Positions 18,087 through 26,009 of a stretch of DNA of 64,000 nt are shown here, one piece after another. The translations under genes were made by a program, and so were the position numbers. Source of the DNA: SHZI01 sp964417725 (GTDB lineage: Bacteria > Pseudomonadota > Gammaproteobacteria > Steroidobacterales > GCA-2729495); NCBI GenBank assembly GCA_964417725.1, contig CAYQIV010000008.1, positions 1 to 64,000 on the forward strand, written 5' to 3'. The number at the start of each line of letters is the position of its first letter. Position 1 is the first letter of the stretch. The notes below the pieces were generated by a model, which had not been told where the DNA came from, did no database searches, and was given only the letters and a program-made list of their open reading frames with translations.

Positions 18087-19223
18087 TCAGTTGTCGAGCA
18101 GGGCCAGGTTGTCGCGGTGGATCATCTCGTCACGGCCACGGTAACCGAGGATCGCTTCCAGTTCATCGCTGCGTCGCCCGGCGATGCGCCGCACCTCGTC
18201 GCTCGAATAGGCGACCAGCCCCCGGCCGATGTCGCGGCCGTCGCCGGCGCGCACGGTCACCGCATCGCCCCGGCCGAAGTCACCGGACACCTCGCGGATG
18301 CCGACCGGCAGCAGGCTGCCGCCGCCGCGCAGGGCGCGCTCGGCGCCGGCGTCGATGGCGAGCACGCCGCGCGGCACCAGGGTGCCGGCGATCCACTGCT
18401 TGCGCGCCTGGCGCGGCGTGCGGCCGGGAATGAACCAGGTGCACGGCGTGCCGGCCTCGATCGCTGCCAGTGGCGACAGGCGCCGGCCGCTGGCGATCAC
18501 CGTCGCACAGCCGGCATTCATGCAGATGCGCGCAGCGACCAGCTTGGTGACCATGCCGCCGGAACCGAACTCGGTGCCCGAGGCACCGGCCAGCGCCTCG
18601 ACGGCCGGCGTGATCTCGCGGACCTGCGCCACGAGGCGCGCCTGCGGGTTGCGCGTCGGGTCGGCATCGTAGAGGCCATCGACATCGGAGAGCAGCACCA
18701 GCACGTCGGCGCTGGTCATCTCGGCGACGCGTGCACCGAGCCGGTCGTTGTCGCCGTAACGGATTTCCTGCGTGGCGACGGTGTCGTTCTCGTTGATGAT
18801 CGGGATGACGCCGAGGCGCAGCAGGGTTTCCAGGGTGCTGCGCGCGTTGAGGTAGCGGCGCCGGCTCTCGGTGTCGTCGAGGGTCAGCAGCACCTGGCCG
18901 ATCTTGGTGTCGCGCGCTTCGAGGAGGTCCTGCCAGGCGTGAGCGAGGAGGATCTGGCCGGCGGCAGCAGCGGCCTGGTGGTCTTCGAGGCGGCGCTGGT
19001 CGCGGCCGAGGCCGAGGTGGCGCCGGCCGAGGGCGATGGCCCCCGACGAGACGACCAGCACCTGCTGGCCACGCCGCCGCATGCGGCCCAGTTCGTCGGC
19101 CACCGACTCCAGCCAGGCGCGGTTGAGGCGCCCCGACTCGCGCTCGACGAGCAGCGACGAGCCGATCTTGACGACCACCCGGCCGGCGCCGGCCAGCCGG
19201 TCATGCTGTGTGTCCGCGCTCAT
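18087..19223 (-). CDS. proB: Glutamate 5-kinase
   Basis: First and feedback-controlled step of proline synthesis: ATP-dependent phosphorylation of glutamate. It has 378 residues, with the amino-acid kinase domain at about 1-265 (VVKIGSSLL, then FGSGGMVTKLVAA) and a C-terminal PUA domain at about 280-365, the layout of E. coli ProB. It starts 18 bases after ilvH, so branched-chain and proline genes may share a transcript. Confidence 0.95.
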   Translation of the reverse strand: MSADTQHDRLAGAGRVVVKIGSSLLVERESGRLNRAWLESVADELGRMRRRGQQVLVVSSGAIALGRRHLGLGRDQRRLEDHQAAAAAGQILLAHAWQDLLEARDTKIGQVLLTLDDTESRRRYLNARSTLETLLRLGVIPIINENDTVATQEIRYGDNDRLGARVAEMTSADVLVLLSDVDGLYDADPTRNPQARLVAQVREITPAVEALAGASGTEFGSGGMVTKLVAARICMNAGCATVIASGRRLSPLAAIEAGTPCTWFIPGRTPRQARKQWIAGTLVPRGVLAIDAGAERALRGGGSLLPVGIREVSGDFGRGDAVTVRAGDGRDIGRGLVAYSSDEVRRIAGRRSDELEAILGYRGRDEMIHRDNLALLDN

Positions 19224-19241
19224 CGCGACACGCGGCCGCCG

Positions 19242-19739
19242 TCAGCCGCCCGCCAGCCGCTGGGCGCCGCGCGACACGGCCAGCGGGCCGCTGCGCACCA
19301 CGGAAAGGACCCTGGCATGGGCCGCGATGCGCTCGATGAAGGTGTCGAGGCGACTGGCCGCGCTGGTGATCTCGAGGGTGAAGCTTGCCGGGTTGTCGTC
19401 GAGGATGCGCGCCTCCTCGGCGCGGGCCAGGTCACGGACCCGCACCATCTCGGCTTCCGTCACGGCGAGTTTGATCAACAGGAGCTCGCGCTCGATGTGA
19501 TCGCCGAGGGTCATGTCGGCGAGGCTGACGAGATCGACGAGCTTGCGCATCTGCTGGTTGATCTGGCCGATGACGGGGTCCGAGCCGATGGTGACCAGCG
19601 TCAGGCGCGAGACCTGCGGGTCGTCGGTCGGCGCGACATTGAGGGATTCGATGTTGTAGCCGCGGGTGGCGAACAGCGCCGCGACCCGGGCCAGGGCACC
19701 GGCCTCGTTGCGCAGCAGGATCGAGATGATGTGGCGCAT
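19242..19739 (-). CDS. ilvH: Acetolactate synthase small (regulatory) subunit
   Basis: Regulatory subunit of acetohydroxyacid synthase, the first shared step of valine, leucine and isoleucine synthesis. It has 165 residues. The N-terminal ACT domain (RHIISILLRNEAGALARVAA, then GYNIESLNV) binds valine; the second ALS small-subunit domain follows (about 80-160). It is transcribed away from ilvB, with starts 169 bases apart on opposite strands. This is not the usual ilvIH or ilvBN order, in which the small subunit follows the large one. Confidence 0.94.
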   Translation of the reverse strand: MRHIISILLRNEAGALARVAALFATRGYNIESLNVAPTDDPQVSRLTLVTIGSDPVIGQINQQMRKLVDLVSLADMTLGDHIERELLLIKLAVTEAEMVRVRDLARAEEARILDDNPASFTLEITSAASRLDTFIERIAAHARVLSVVRSGPLAVSRGAQRLAGG

Positions 19740-19908
19740 GGCTGCAAGGCAGCCGGCGGGGCTGCCACGGGTCCTTCGACAGGGCTGGAGATGTTCACCC
19801 AGTTGCCGGTGTATTGCAATGCGAGATCAATTGGTTGAGACTCCCCGTGAATTGCGGACCGCCGCCGCCGGCGGTGCAACGCACCCGAATTTCCCGGTCC
19901 ACGCTGTC

Positions 19909-21765
19909 ATGACAACCCGCGCCGAGGCCATCGCGGCCACCCCACACCCCCTTGCCGGCAAGCGCATGACCGGCGCAGAGATGGTCGTCCAGGTCCTTGT
20001 CGACGAAGGCGTCCAGACGATCTTCGGTTACAGCGGCGGCGCCATCCTGCCAACCTACGACGCCGTATTCCGCCACAACGAGGACCACCGCGACCCCGAC
20101 GGCCGCGTGCCCATGCCGCTCATCGTCCCGGCCAACGAACAGGGTGCCGGCTTCATGGCGGCGGGTTACGCGCGGGCCAGCGGCCGCGTCGGCGTGTGCA
20201 TGGTCACCTCCGGCCCGGGCGCCACCAACACGGTGACCCCGGTGCGCGACTGCGCGGCCGACTCGGTGCCGATCGTCGTCATCTGCGGCCAGGTGGCGAC
20301 CAACGCCATCGGCACCGACGCCTTCCAGGAGGCGCCGGTGGCCGCGATCATGGGGCCGGTCGCCAAGCACGTCTTTCTCGTCACCGACCCGCACCGCCTC
20401 GAGGCCACCGTGCGCACGGCCTTCGAGATCGCCCGCTGCGGGCGTCCGGGACCGGTGGTCATCGACATTCCCAAGGACGTCCAGAACTGGACCGGCGAGT
20501 TCCAGGGCACCGGCCTGCTGCCCATCGATGCCTATCGCAACCGCATCCGTGCGGTTGCCGGCTGCCGCCTCGACGACGACGCGAAACGGGCGTTCTTCAC
20601 CATGCTCGGCGAAGCGCGCCGACCGCTGGTCTATGCCGGCGGCGGTCTCGTCAGCGGCAACGCCAGCGAAGCCCTGCGTCGCTTCGCCCAGCGCTTCCAC
20701 CTGCCGGTGACGACCACGCTGATGGGCATCGGCGCCTTCGACACCACCGACCCGCTGTCGCTGCGCATGCTCGGCATGCACGGCACGGCCTACGCCAACT
20801 ATGCCGTCGACGACTGCGACTTCCTCGTCTGCATCGGCGCACGCTTCGACGACCGCGTGGCCGGCATGCCGGAAAAATTCGCGCCGAATGCGCGACGCAT
20901 CGCCCACTTCGACATCGACCCCTGCGAGATCGGCAAGGTCAAGGCCGTCGACTGGCACCACACCGGACGGATCGACGTGGCACTCGATGACCTCGTCGCC
21001 TGGGCCGACCACCACGGCCTGCGTTGCCACACGCCGGAATGGCACCAGGCACTGGCGCGGCTCAAGCGCGACCACGCGCTCGGCTACGACCGCGGCAGCG
21101 AGCTGATCCAGCCCTACTATGTCATCGAGGAAATCAACCGCCACACGCGCGGCGAGGCGATCATCACCACCGGCGTCGGCCAGCACCAGATGTGGGCGGC
21201 ACAGTACTTCGATTTCCGCGAGCCGCGCCTGTGGCTGACTTCCGGCAGCATGGGGACGATGGGCTTCGGCCTGCCGGCAGCGATCGGCGCCCAGTTCGCC
21301 CACCCCGAACGGCTGGTGATCGACATCGACGGCGACGCCAGCATCCGCATGAACCTCGGCGAACTCGAGACCGTGACCACCTACAACCTGCCGGTCAAGG
21401 TGGTCGTGCTCAACAATTTCGGCGACGGCATGGTCAAGCAGTGGCAGAAGCTCTACTACAAGGGCCGGCTGTCGGCCAGCGACAAGTCCCTGCACCGCAA
21501 GGATTTCATCCGCGCCGCCGAGGCCGACGGCTTCGCCTGGGCGAAGCGCCTCGACCGCAAGGCCGACGTGCCGCGCGTCATCCAGGAATTCATCACGTTC
21601 CCCAACGCCGCCTTCCTCGAGGTCATCATCGACCCCGACGCCGGCGTCTACCCGATGGTCGGGCCGGGCATGCCCTACAGCCAGATGATCACCGGCGAGC
21701 ACATCGCCAGCCGCCGCCCGCCCGACGACCTGCCCGACGAACCGGGCGGCAACTCGATGTTCTAG
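19909..21765 (+). CDS. ilvB: Acetolactate synthase large (catalytic) subunit
   Basis: Thiamine-diphosphate enzyme that condenses two pyruvates to acetolactate, or pyruvate with 2-oxobutyrate. It has 618 residues from the ATG at 19909. The catalytic glutamate is in VPANEQGAGFMAAGYAR, the FAD and interface region in the middle, and the ThDP motif DGDASIRMNLGELE with LNNFGDGMVKQW near 470-510. The C-terminus (NSMF) is typical. Neither candidate start (19909 or 19819) has a good ribosome site; 19909 gives a normal N-terminus. A 7-bp GC-rich hairpin lies at about 19857-19874. The gene is divergent from ilvH and its 3' end overlaps the convergent aldehyde dehydrogenase by four bases. Confidence 0.95.
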   Translation: MTTRAEAIAATPHPLAGKRMTGAEMVVQVLVDEGVQTIFGYSGGAILPTYDAVFRHNEDHRDPDGRVPMPLIVPANEQGAGFMAAGYARASGRVGVCMVTSGPGATNTVTPVRDCAADSVPIVVICGQVATNAIGTDAFQEAPVAAIMGPVAKHVFLVTDPHRLEATVRTAFEIARCGRPGPVVIDIPKDVQNWTGEFQGTGLLPIDAYRNRIRAVAGCRLDDDAKRAFFTMLGEARRPLVYAGGGLVSGNASEALRRFAQRFHLPVTTTLMGIGAFDTTDPLSLRMLGMHGTAYANYAVDDCDFLVCIGARFDDRVAGMPEKFAPNARRIAHFDIDPCEIGKVKAVDWHHTGRIDVALDDLVAWADHHGLRCHTPEWHQALARLKRDHALGYDRGSELIQPYYVIEEINRHTRGEAIITTGVGQHQMWAAQYFDFREPRLWLTSGSMGTMGFGLPAAIGAQFAHPERLVIDIDGDASIRMNLGELETVTTYNLPVKVVVLNNFGDGMVKQWQKLYYKGRLSASDKSLHRKDFIRAAEADGFAWAKRLDRKADVPRVIQEFITFPNAAFLEVIIDPDAGVYPMVGPGMPYSQMITGEHIASRRPPDDLPDEPGGNSMF

Positions 21766-23234
21766 CTGCCGTCCGGCGGCGCCCAGAGGCGCTCGTCGAG
21801 CGCGGCGATGTCACGTGCCGTGCCGCGCTGAACCATGATCGCCTTGCTGCGCGTGAAACGCAGCAACCCGGAAGCGCCCATCCGCGAGGCGCCGAGGCCC
21901 GACAGGCCGAAGGCGTTTTTCTCCGCGTCGAACACCTCGGTGGTGAGCCCACCGTCGTTGATGCTGACCGCGCCGACGTCGAGTTGCCGGGCCAGCGCGA
22001 CGGCCTCGTCCTCGTCACCGATGACGGCCGCCGACAGGCCATAGACCGAGTCGTTGGCCATCGCGACCACTTCGGCGGCATCGCGCCACGTCATCACCGG
22101 GATGACGGGGCCGAAAGTCTCTTCCTGCATCAGCGCCATGTCGTGCGTGACGTCGACGACCACTGTGGGACGCATCCAGGCACCGCCACCGTGGTGCTCG
22201 ATGGCGCCACCGCACAGCACGCGCGCACCGCGCGCGCGCGCCTCTTCGAGTTGGGCGGCGATGATCTCCGCCTGACGGGCGAAGATCAGCGGGCCGACAT
22301 GGCCGGCGTGGATGTCGGGATGATTGAGTTCGACCGCCTCGGCCTGGCGCACCAGTTCAGCGGTGAAGGCCGCCGCGATGCGTTCGTGGACATAGACCCG
22401 CTCGACTGACTGGCACGCCTGGCCGGTGGCCTGTACCGCCGCGCGCAGGACGATGGCGGCGGCGCGTGCCGGGTCGGCCGAGGGCAGGACGACGGCCGGG
22501 TCCTTGCCGCCGAGTTCGAGGAAGGCCGGGATGAAGCGCCGGGCCGCGGCCTCGGCAACCTTGCGCCCGGTGGCCACGCTGCCCGTGAAGCAGATGCCGT
22601 CGACGCAGTCGATCAACGCAGCACCCGTGGTGCCATCGCCGGTGACGAAGGACAGCACGCCGGCCAGTTCCGGCACGGCAGCGACAGCGTCCATCAGCGG
22701 CGCGACGAAACGCGGCGTGACCTCGCTCGGCTTGACGATCACGGCACAACCGGCGGCGAGCGCCGGGATGGCGTCGAGGCACGACAGCAGCAGGGGGAAG
22801 TTCCACGGGCTGATCACGCCGATCAGGCCGTAGGGGACGCGCTGGCCATGCAGGACGACGCCGGCCGTCGCCGAGGGCCGCACCGGCACCGGTGCCAGCA
22901 GGCGTTCGGCGAGCCCCGTCCATGCCGCAACCATGCCACCGACCGTCGCGACCTCGTTGGCGGCGAGCCGCCAGCGGCCGGTGTCGGCGGCCAGCGCCTC
23001 GACCAGCACGTCGCGTCGCGCCGCAACCTCGCCGGCCCAGCGCACCAGCACGTCGGCACGGCCGGCCGTGCCGAGGTCGGCCCATGCCGGCTGCGCGGCG
23101 CGCTGACGGCCGGCAAGCGCGCCCAGTTCGTCCGCCGACCAGCAATGCACACGGGCATCGACCCTGCCCGTGCGCGGATTGCGCACGGACAACTCACCGG
23201 CACCGGCCCGGTACCCCACCGCCGTGTCGCTCAC
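21762..23234 (-). CDS. NAD(P)-dependent aldehyde dehydrogenase
   Basis: ALDH-superfamily enzyme of 490 residues that oxidises an aldehyde to its acid. Visible motifs are ISPWNFPLLL, FTGSVATG, LELGGKDPAVVL (general base glutamate) and the catalytic cysteine in TGQACQS. The substrate cannot be assigned. Its start overlaps the stop of the upstream DUF1838 gene (ATGA at 23231-23234), so the two are translationally coupled and probably act on one pathway. Confidence 0.9.
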   Translation of the reverse strand: MSDTAVGYRAGAGELSVRNPRTGRVDARVHCWSADELGALAGRQRAAQPAWADLGTAGRADVLVRWAGEVAARRDVLVEALAADTGRWRLAANEVATVGGMVAAWTGLAERLLAPVPVRPSATAGVVLHGQRVPYGLIGVISPWNFPLLLSCLDAIPALAAGCAVIVKPSEVTPRFVAPLMDAVAAVPELAGVLSFVTGDGTTGAALIDCVDGICFTGSVATGRKVAEAAARRFIPAFLELGGKDPAVVLPSADPARAAAIVLRAAVQATGQACQSVERVYVHERIAAAFTAELVRQAEAVELNHPDIHAGHVGPLIFARQAEIIAAQLEEARARGARVLCGGAIEHHGGGAWMRPTVVVDVTHDMALMQEETFGPVIPVMTWRDAAEVVAMANDSVYGLSAAVIGDEDEAVALARQLDVGAVSINDGGLTTEVFDAEKNAFGLSGLGASRMGASGLLRFTRSKAIMVQRGTARDIAALDERLWAPPDGS

Positions 23235-24127
23235 TGGCCCTGCTTCTCGCCGAGCACCTTGCGGAAGTACGTCCAGCTGGTCTCGTTGGGGCGCGCGTCG
23301 TCGAGCGGTGGCGGCTGACGGTAAGCGGGATAGCGGGCGTCGATCTCGGCTTTGAGGGCCGGCGACAGTTCATCCCAGCGGTCGAGCTTGCGTCCGGCCG
23401 TGTGGAAATACATCAACCCGGCGCGGTCGCCCATCTCCATCCACGGCAGCCACGTCGAGATGCGCTCCCAGCCGACGAAAACCGGTGCGCTGTCGGGACC
23501 GCCGGGCGCGAAATCGGCGACGTCACCGAAGAAGTTGAACATCTCCGTGGCGTGGTAGGTGCCGCCGATGTAGCGCTGGAAGTCCCCGGCCAGCGGATTG
23601 GTGTAGAACAGCGGCACGGTGACCGTCAGCCACCACTTCGGGCCGCCGACGCTGAACGGCAGCGCAGTCGGCTTGCCGTCACGGCCGACGGCGGTGTAGC
23701 GACCATTGACCGGGTCGTTGGCGACGTGGATGACCTCGACCGTCGCGCCGGTCCAGGGGTTCTGCCAGCGGCGCAACACCTCGCCGCTCACCGGATCCTT
23801 GTAGATGAGGATCTCGCGGCTGACGAGGCGGAACTCGGCCGGGTTTGTCGAGCCGGCCAGCGGCCCGCACTGGCGGGTGTTCATGCCCTCCACCTTGAAC
23901 AGCAGGCGGTCGGCCTCGCCGGGTACGCGGCTGTAGGCATTGCCGTGCCAGAAAAAGGTGACGGGCTGGCCGTCGACCGCCGAGCACTGGATGCGGCGCA
24001 TGGCATGGAGCTGCGCTTCGACCGTGGCGAACGGCGCCTGGCCATCGGCCCGTGCGGCACCGCCCGGTGCCAGTACCGGCAGCATGGAAAGCGCCCCCAG
24101 GAGGACCCCGGCCATCATTCGATTCAT
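23231..24127 (-). CDS. DUF1838 family exported protein
   Basis: Protein of 298 residues with a signal peptide (hydrophobic stretch at about 6-27, ending near ARA). The body has many Trp, Tyr and Phe residues and conserved phrases such as FFWHGNAYSRVPGE and YIGGTYHATEMFNFF, characteristic of the DUF1838 family, whose role is unknown. GGGGAG lies ten bases before the ATG at 24127. Coupling to the downstream aldehyde dehydrogenase suggests a catabolic setting, for example handling of a lipophilic or ring compound, but that is inference. Confidence 0.8.
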   Translation of the reverse strand: MNRMMAGVLLGALSMLPVLAPGGAARADGQAPFATVEAQLHAMRRIQCSAVDGQPVTFFWHGNAYSRVPGEADRLLFKVEGMNTRQCGPLAGSTNPAEFRLVSREILIYKDPVSGEVLRRWQNPWTGATVEVIHVANDPVNGRYTAVGRDGKPTALPFSVGGPKWWLTVTVPLFYTNPLAGDFQRYIGGTYHATEMFNFFGDVADFAPGGPDSAPVFVGWERISTWLPWMEMGDRAGLMYFHTAGRKLDRWDELSPALKAEIDARYPAYRQPPPLDDARPNETSWTYFRKVLGEKQGQ

Positions 24128-24246
24128 CACTGCAACTCCCCGTGACAGAGGCCGGCAGGTTACTCCGGCGGACGCCGCCGACTCAACCGACGACGGCGCT
24201 TTGCCGCCCTGCTCCGCACCATGCCCGGTGGCGCGCCGGTCCGCTG

Positions 24247-24594
24247 TCAGAGCCTGTCGACCTGCGCGGCGCAGATGAAATCGTTCTCGCTGAGGCCGCC
24301 GATGGCATGCGTCGACCAGCGCACCACGACCCGCCCGTAGGTGACCTCGAGGTCGGGGTGGTGGTCCTGGCTTTCGGCGATCCAGGCCACGGCGTTGACG
24401 AAGCCGATGGTGCGCGCATAGGTGTCGAAACGAAACTCGCGACAAATCGCCCGGCCATCGGCATCGGGATGCCAGCCGGCATCGAGCCGTTGGCAGAGCT
24501 CGTCGACGGCCGCCGCGCCGAGCGGCACCACGCCACCTTCACAGGGCCGACAGCGCCGGTCAGCGAGGGTGTTGTCAGGGGGTTGTCCAGCCAT
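24247..24594 (-). CDS. phhB: 4a-hydroxytetrahydrobiopterin dehydratase
   Basis: Pterin-4a-carbinolamine dehydratase of 115 residues, which recycles the cofactor of aromatic amino-acid hydroxylases. The family signature is visible as SQDHHPDLEVTYGRVVVRW, with the catalytic histidine pair and aspartate. GGAGA lies nine bases before the ATG at 24594. No phenylalanine hydroxylase is in the window; many bacteria carry this gene for molybdopterin or other pterin repair. It is divergent from the MaoC gene. Confidence 0.88.
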   Translation of the reverse strand: MAGQPPDNTLADRRCRPCEGGVVPLGAAAVDELCQRLDAGWHPDADGRAICREFRFDTYARTIGFVNAVAWIAESQDHHPDLEVTYGRVVVRWSTHAIGGLSENDFICAAQVDRL

Positions 24595-24737
24595 TTGTTT
24601 TCTCCGCAGGTGTGCGTCCCGTTGGCGGTTTCGCCGGCCCTCGGGACGCGGATTCCGGCACCCGGCCAACCGGGCGGGCACCGCTCTGGTAGCATGCCCG
24701 CCCTGGCGGCGACACACCACCACGGGAGTTTGGCACC

Positions 24738-25205
24738 ATGTCCCTGCAAACGACACTGGAAACCCTGCGCGCACGGGTCGGCGAGGAAGTCCACACCAGC
24801 GACTGGCTGACGGTCAGCCAGCAGATGATCGACGACTTCGGCACGGCGACCCGTGACCGCCAGTGGATCCACACCGATCCGCAACGCGCCGCACGCGAAT
24901 CGCCCTACCGCTCGACCATCGCCCATGGCTACCTGACGCTGTCGCTGTATCCCATGCTGCGCGGCCTCGTCGACGAGTCCCGGCCGCTGTTCCCGGGTGT
25001 CCGGCAGGTCATCAACTACGGCATCAACAAGCTGCGTTTCCCCGGTGCCGTGCCGGCGGGCAGCCGCATCCGCGCCCATTGCCGGCTGGTCGGCGTCAAC
25101 GAGGTCAAGGGCAGCCTCGAGATCGTCGAGGAATACACCGTCGAGGTCGAGGGCCAGGACCGCCCGGCCTGTGTCGGCGAATGCGTGATGCGGCTGTACT
25201 TCTGA
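24738..25205 (+). CDS. MaoC-family hot-dog hydratase/dehydratase
   Basis: Protein of 155 residues with the MaoC/NodN-type hot-dog fold, likely an (R)-specific enoyl-CoA hydratase or acyl dehydratase. The hydratase motif is visible: FGTATRDRQWIHTD, then TIAHGYLTLSL (catalytic Asp and His region). A good ribosome site (GGGAG) precedes the ATG. It is followed after 12 bases by a crotonase gene on the same strand, so the pair may supply two hydratase-type activities for one acyl-CoA pathway. Confidence 0.88.
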   Translation: MSLQTTLETLRARVGEEVHTSDWLTVSQQMIDDFGTATRDRQWIHTDPQRAARESPYRSTIAHGYLTLSLYPMLRGLVDESRPLFPGVRQVINYGINKLRFPGAVPAGSRIRAHCRLVGVNEVKGSLEIVEEYTVEVEGQDRPACVGECVMRLYF

Positions 25206-25217
25206 GCGCAACCGCCA

Positions 25218-26003
25218 ATGGCAGACCACGATGAACTGAAGGTCGAACGGCGTGACGACGGCACGCTGCGCCTGACGATCAACCGCCCGGCGCGGCGCAA
25301 CGCGCTGTCGCTGGCCGTGCTGCAGCGGATCGGCACGTCGCTCGAGGCCCACGTCGACGACCGCTCGCTGCACTGCGCAGTGATCGGCGCTGCCGGCGAA
25401 CAGTGCTTCGCCGCCGGCGGCGACCTCCGCGAACTCGATGCGATCCGCGACCCCGATGCCGCACGCGACATGTCGCGCCTCGGGCGCACGGCGCTGGATG
25501 CGCTGCGGCGTTTCCCGCTGCCGGTGGTCGCGGCACTCAACGGCCCGGCGCTGGGGGGCGGCGCCGAACTGGCCATGGCCTGCGACCTGCGCGTCGCGGC
25601 ACCGCATGCCGAGATCGGCTTTCTCCAGGCCCGCCTCAACGTCACACCGGCCTGGGGCGGTGGCATCGACCTGCTCGCCGCACTGGGCACGCAGCGCGCC
25701 CTGGCCGTGCTCGCCGAGGGCCGGCGCATCGGCGCGACAGAGGCCGCGGCGCTCGGCCTGGTGGCACGCGTCTGCGCCCCCGGCGAATCGCTCGACGATT
25801 GCCTGGCGGCCTTCATCGCCCCGCTGCTGGCCCGCCCGCCCCAGGTGCTGCGCTCGCTGAAGGCCCTGGCGGGCGCGCACCGCCGCACGCTGCACGCGCA
25901 ACTGGCGACCATCGAGGAAGACGGCTTCGTCGCCACCTGGGTGCACGACGACCACTGGGCCGCGGCAGCACAGGCCCTGGCGCCGCGCCCTGCCGGCGCC
26001 TGA
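25218..26003 (+). CDS. Enoyl-CoA hydratase/isomerase family protein
   Basis: Crotonase-fold protein of 261 residues. The oxyanion-hole segments AAGGDLREL and NGPALGGGAELAMACDLRVA are present, with E117 at the first catalytic glutamate position. The second hydratase glutamate (normally in a PE motif before the P-x-x-GG turn) is replaced: the sequence reads FLQARLNVTPAWGGG, so Q137/A138 occupy that place. Crotonase members lacking it are often decarboxylases, isomerases or thioesterases rather than hydratases. Convergent with the acyl-CoA ligase gene (six bases between stops). Confidence 0.85.
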   Translation: MADHDELKVERRDDGTLRLTINRPARRNALSLAVLQRIGTSLEAHVDDRSLHCAVIGAAGEQCFAAGGDLRELDAIRDPDAARDMSRLGRTALDALRRFPLPVVAALNGPALGGGAELAMACDLRVAAPHAEIGFLQARLNVTPAWGGGIDLLAALGTQRALAVLAEGRRIGATEAAALGLVARVCAPGESLDDCLAAFIAPLLARPPQVLRSLKALAGAHRRTLHAQLATIEEDGFVATWVHDDHWAAAAQALAPRPAGA

Positions 26004-26009
26004 GCGCGC

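Noticed and set aside
19795..21702. 635-codon minus-strand frame opposite ilvB
   Set aside because: Low-complexity His/Asp/Val-rich antisense of a conserved enzyme.
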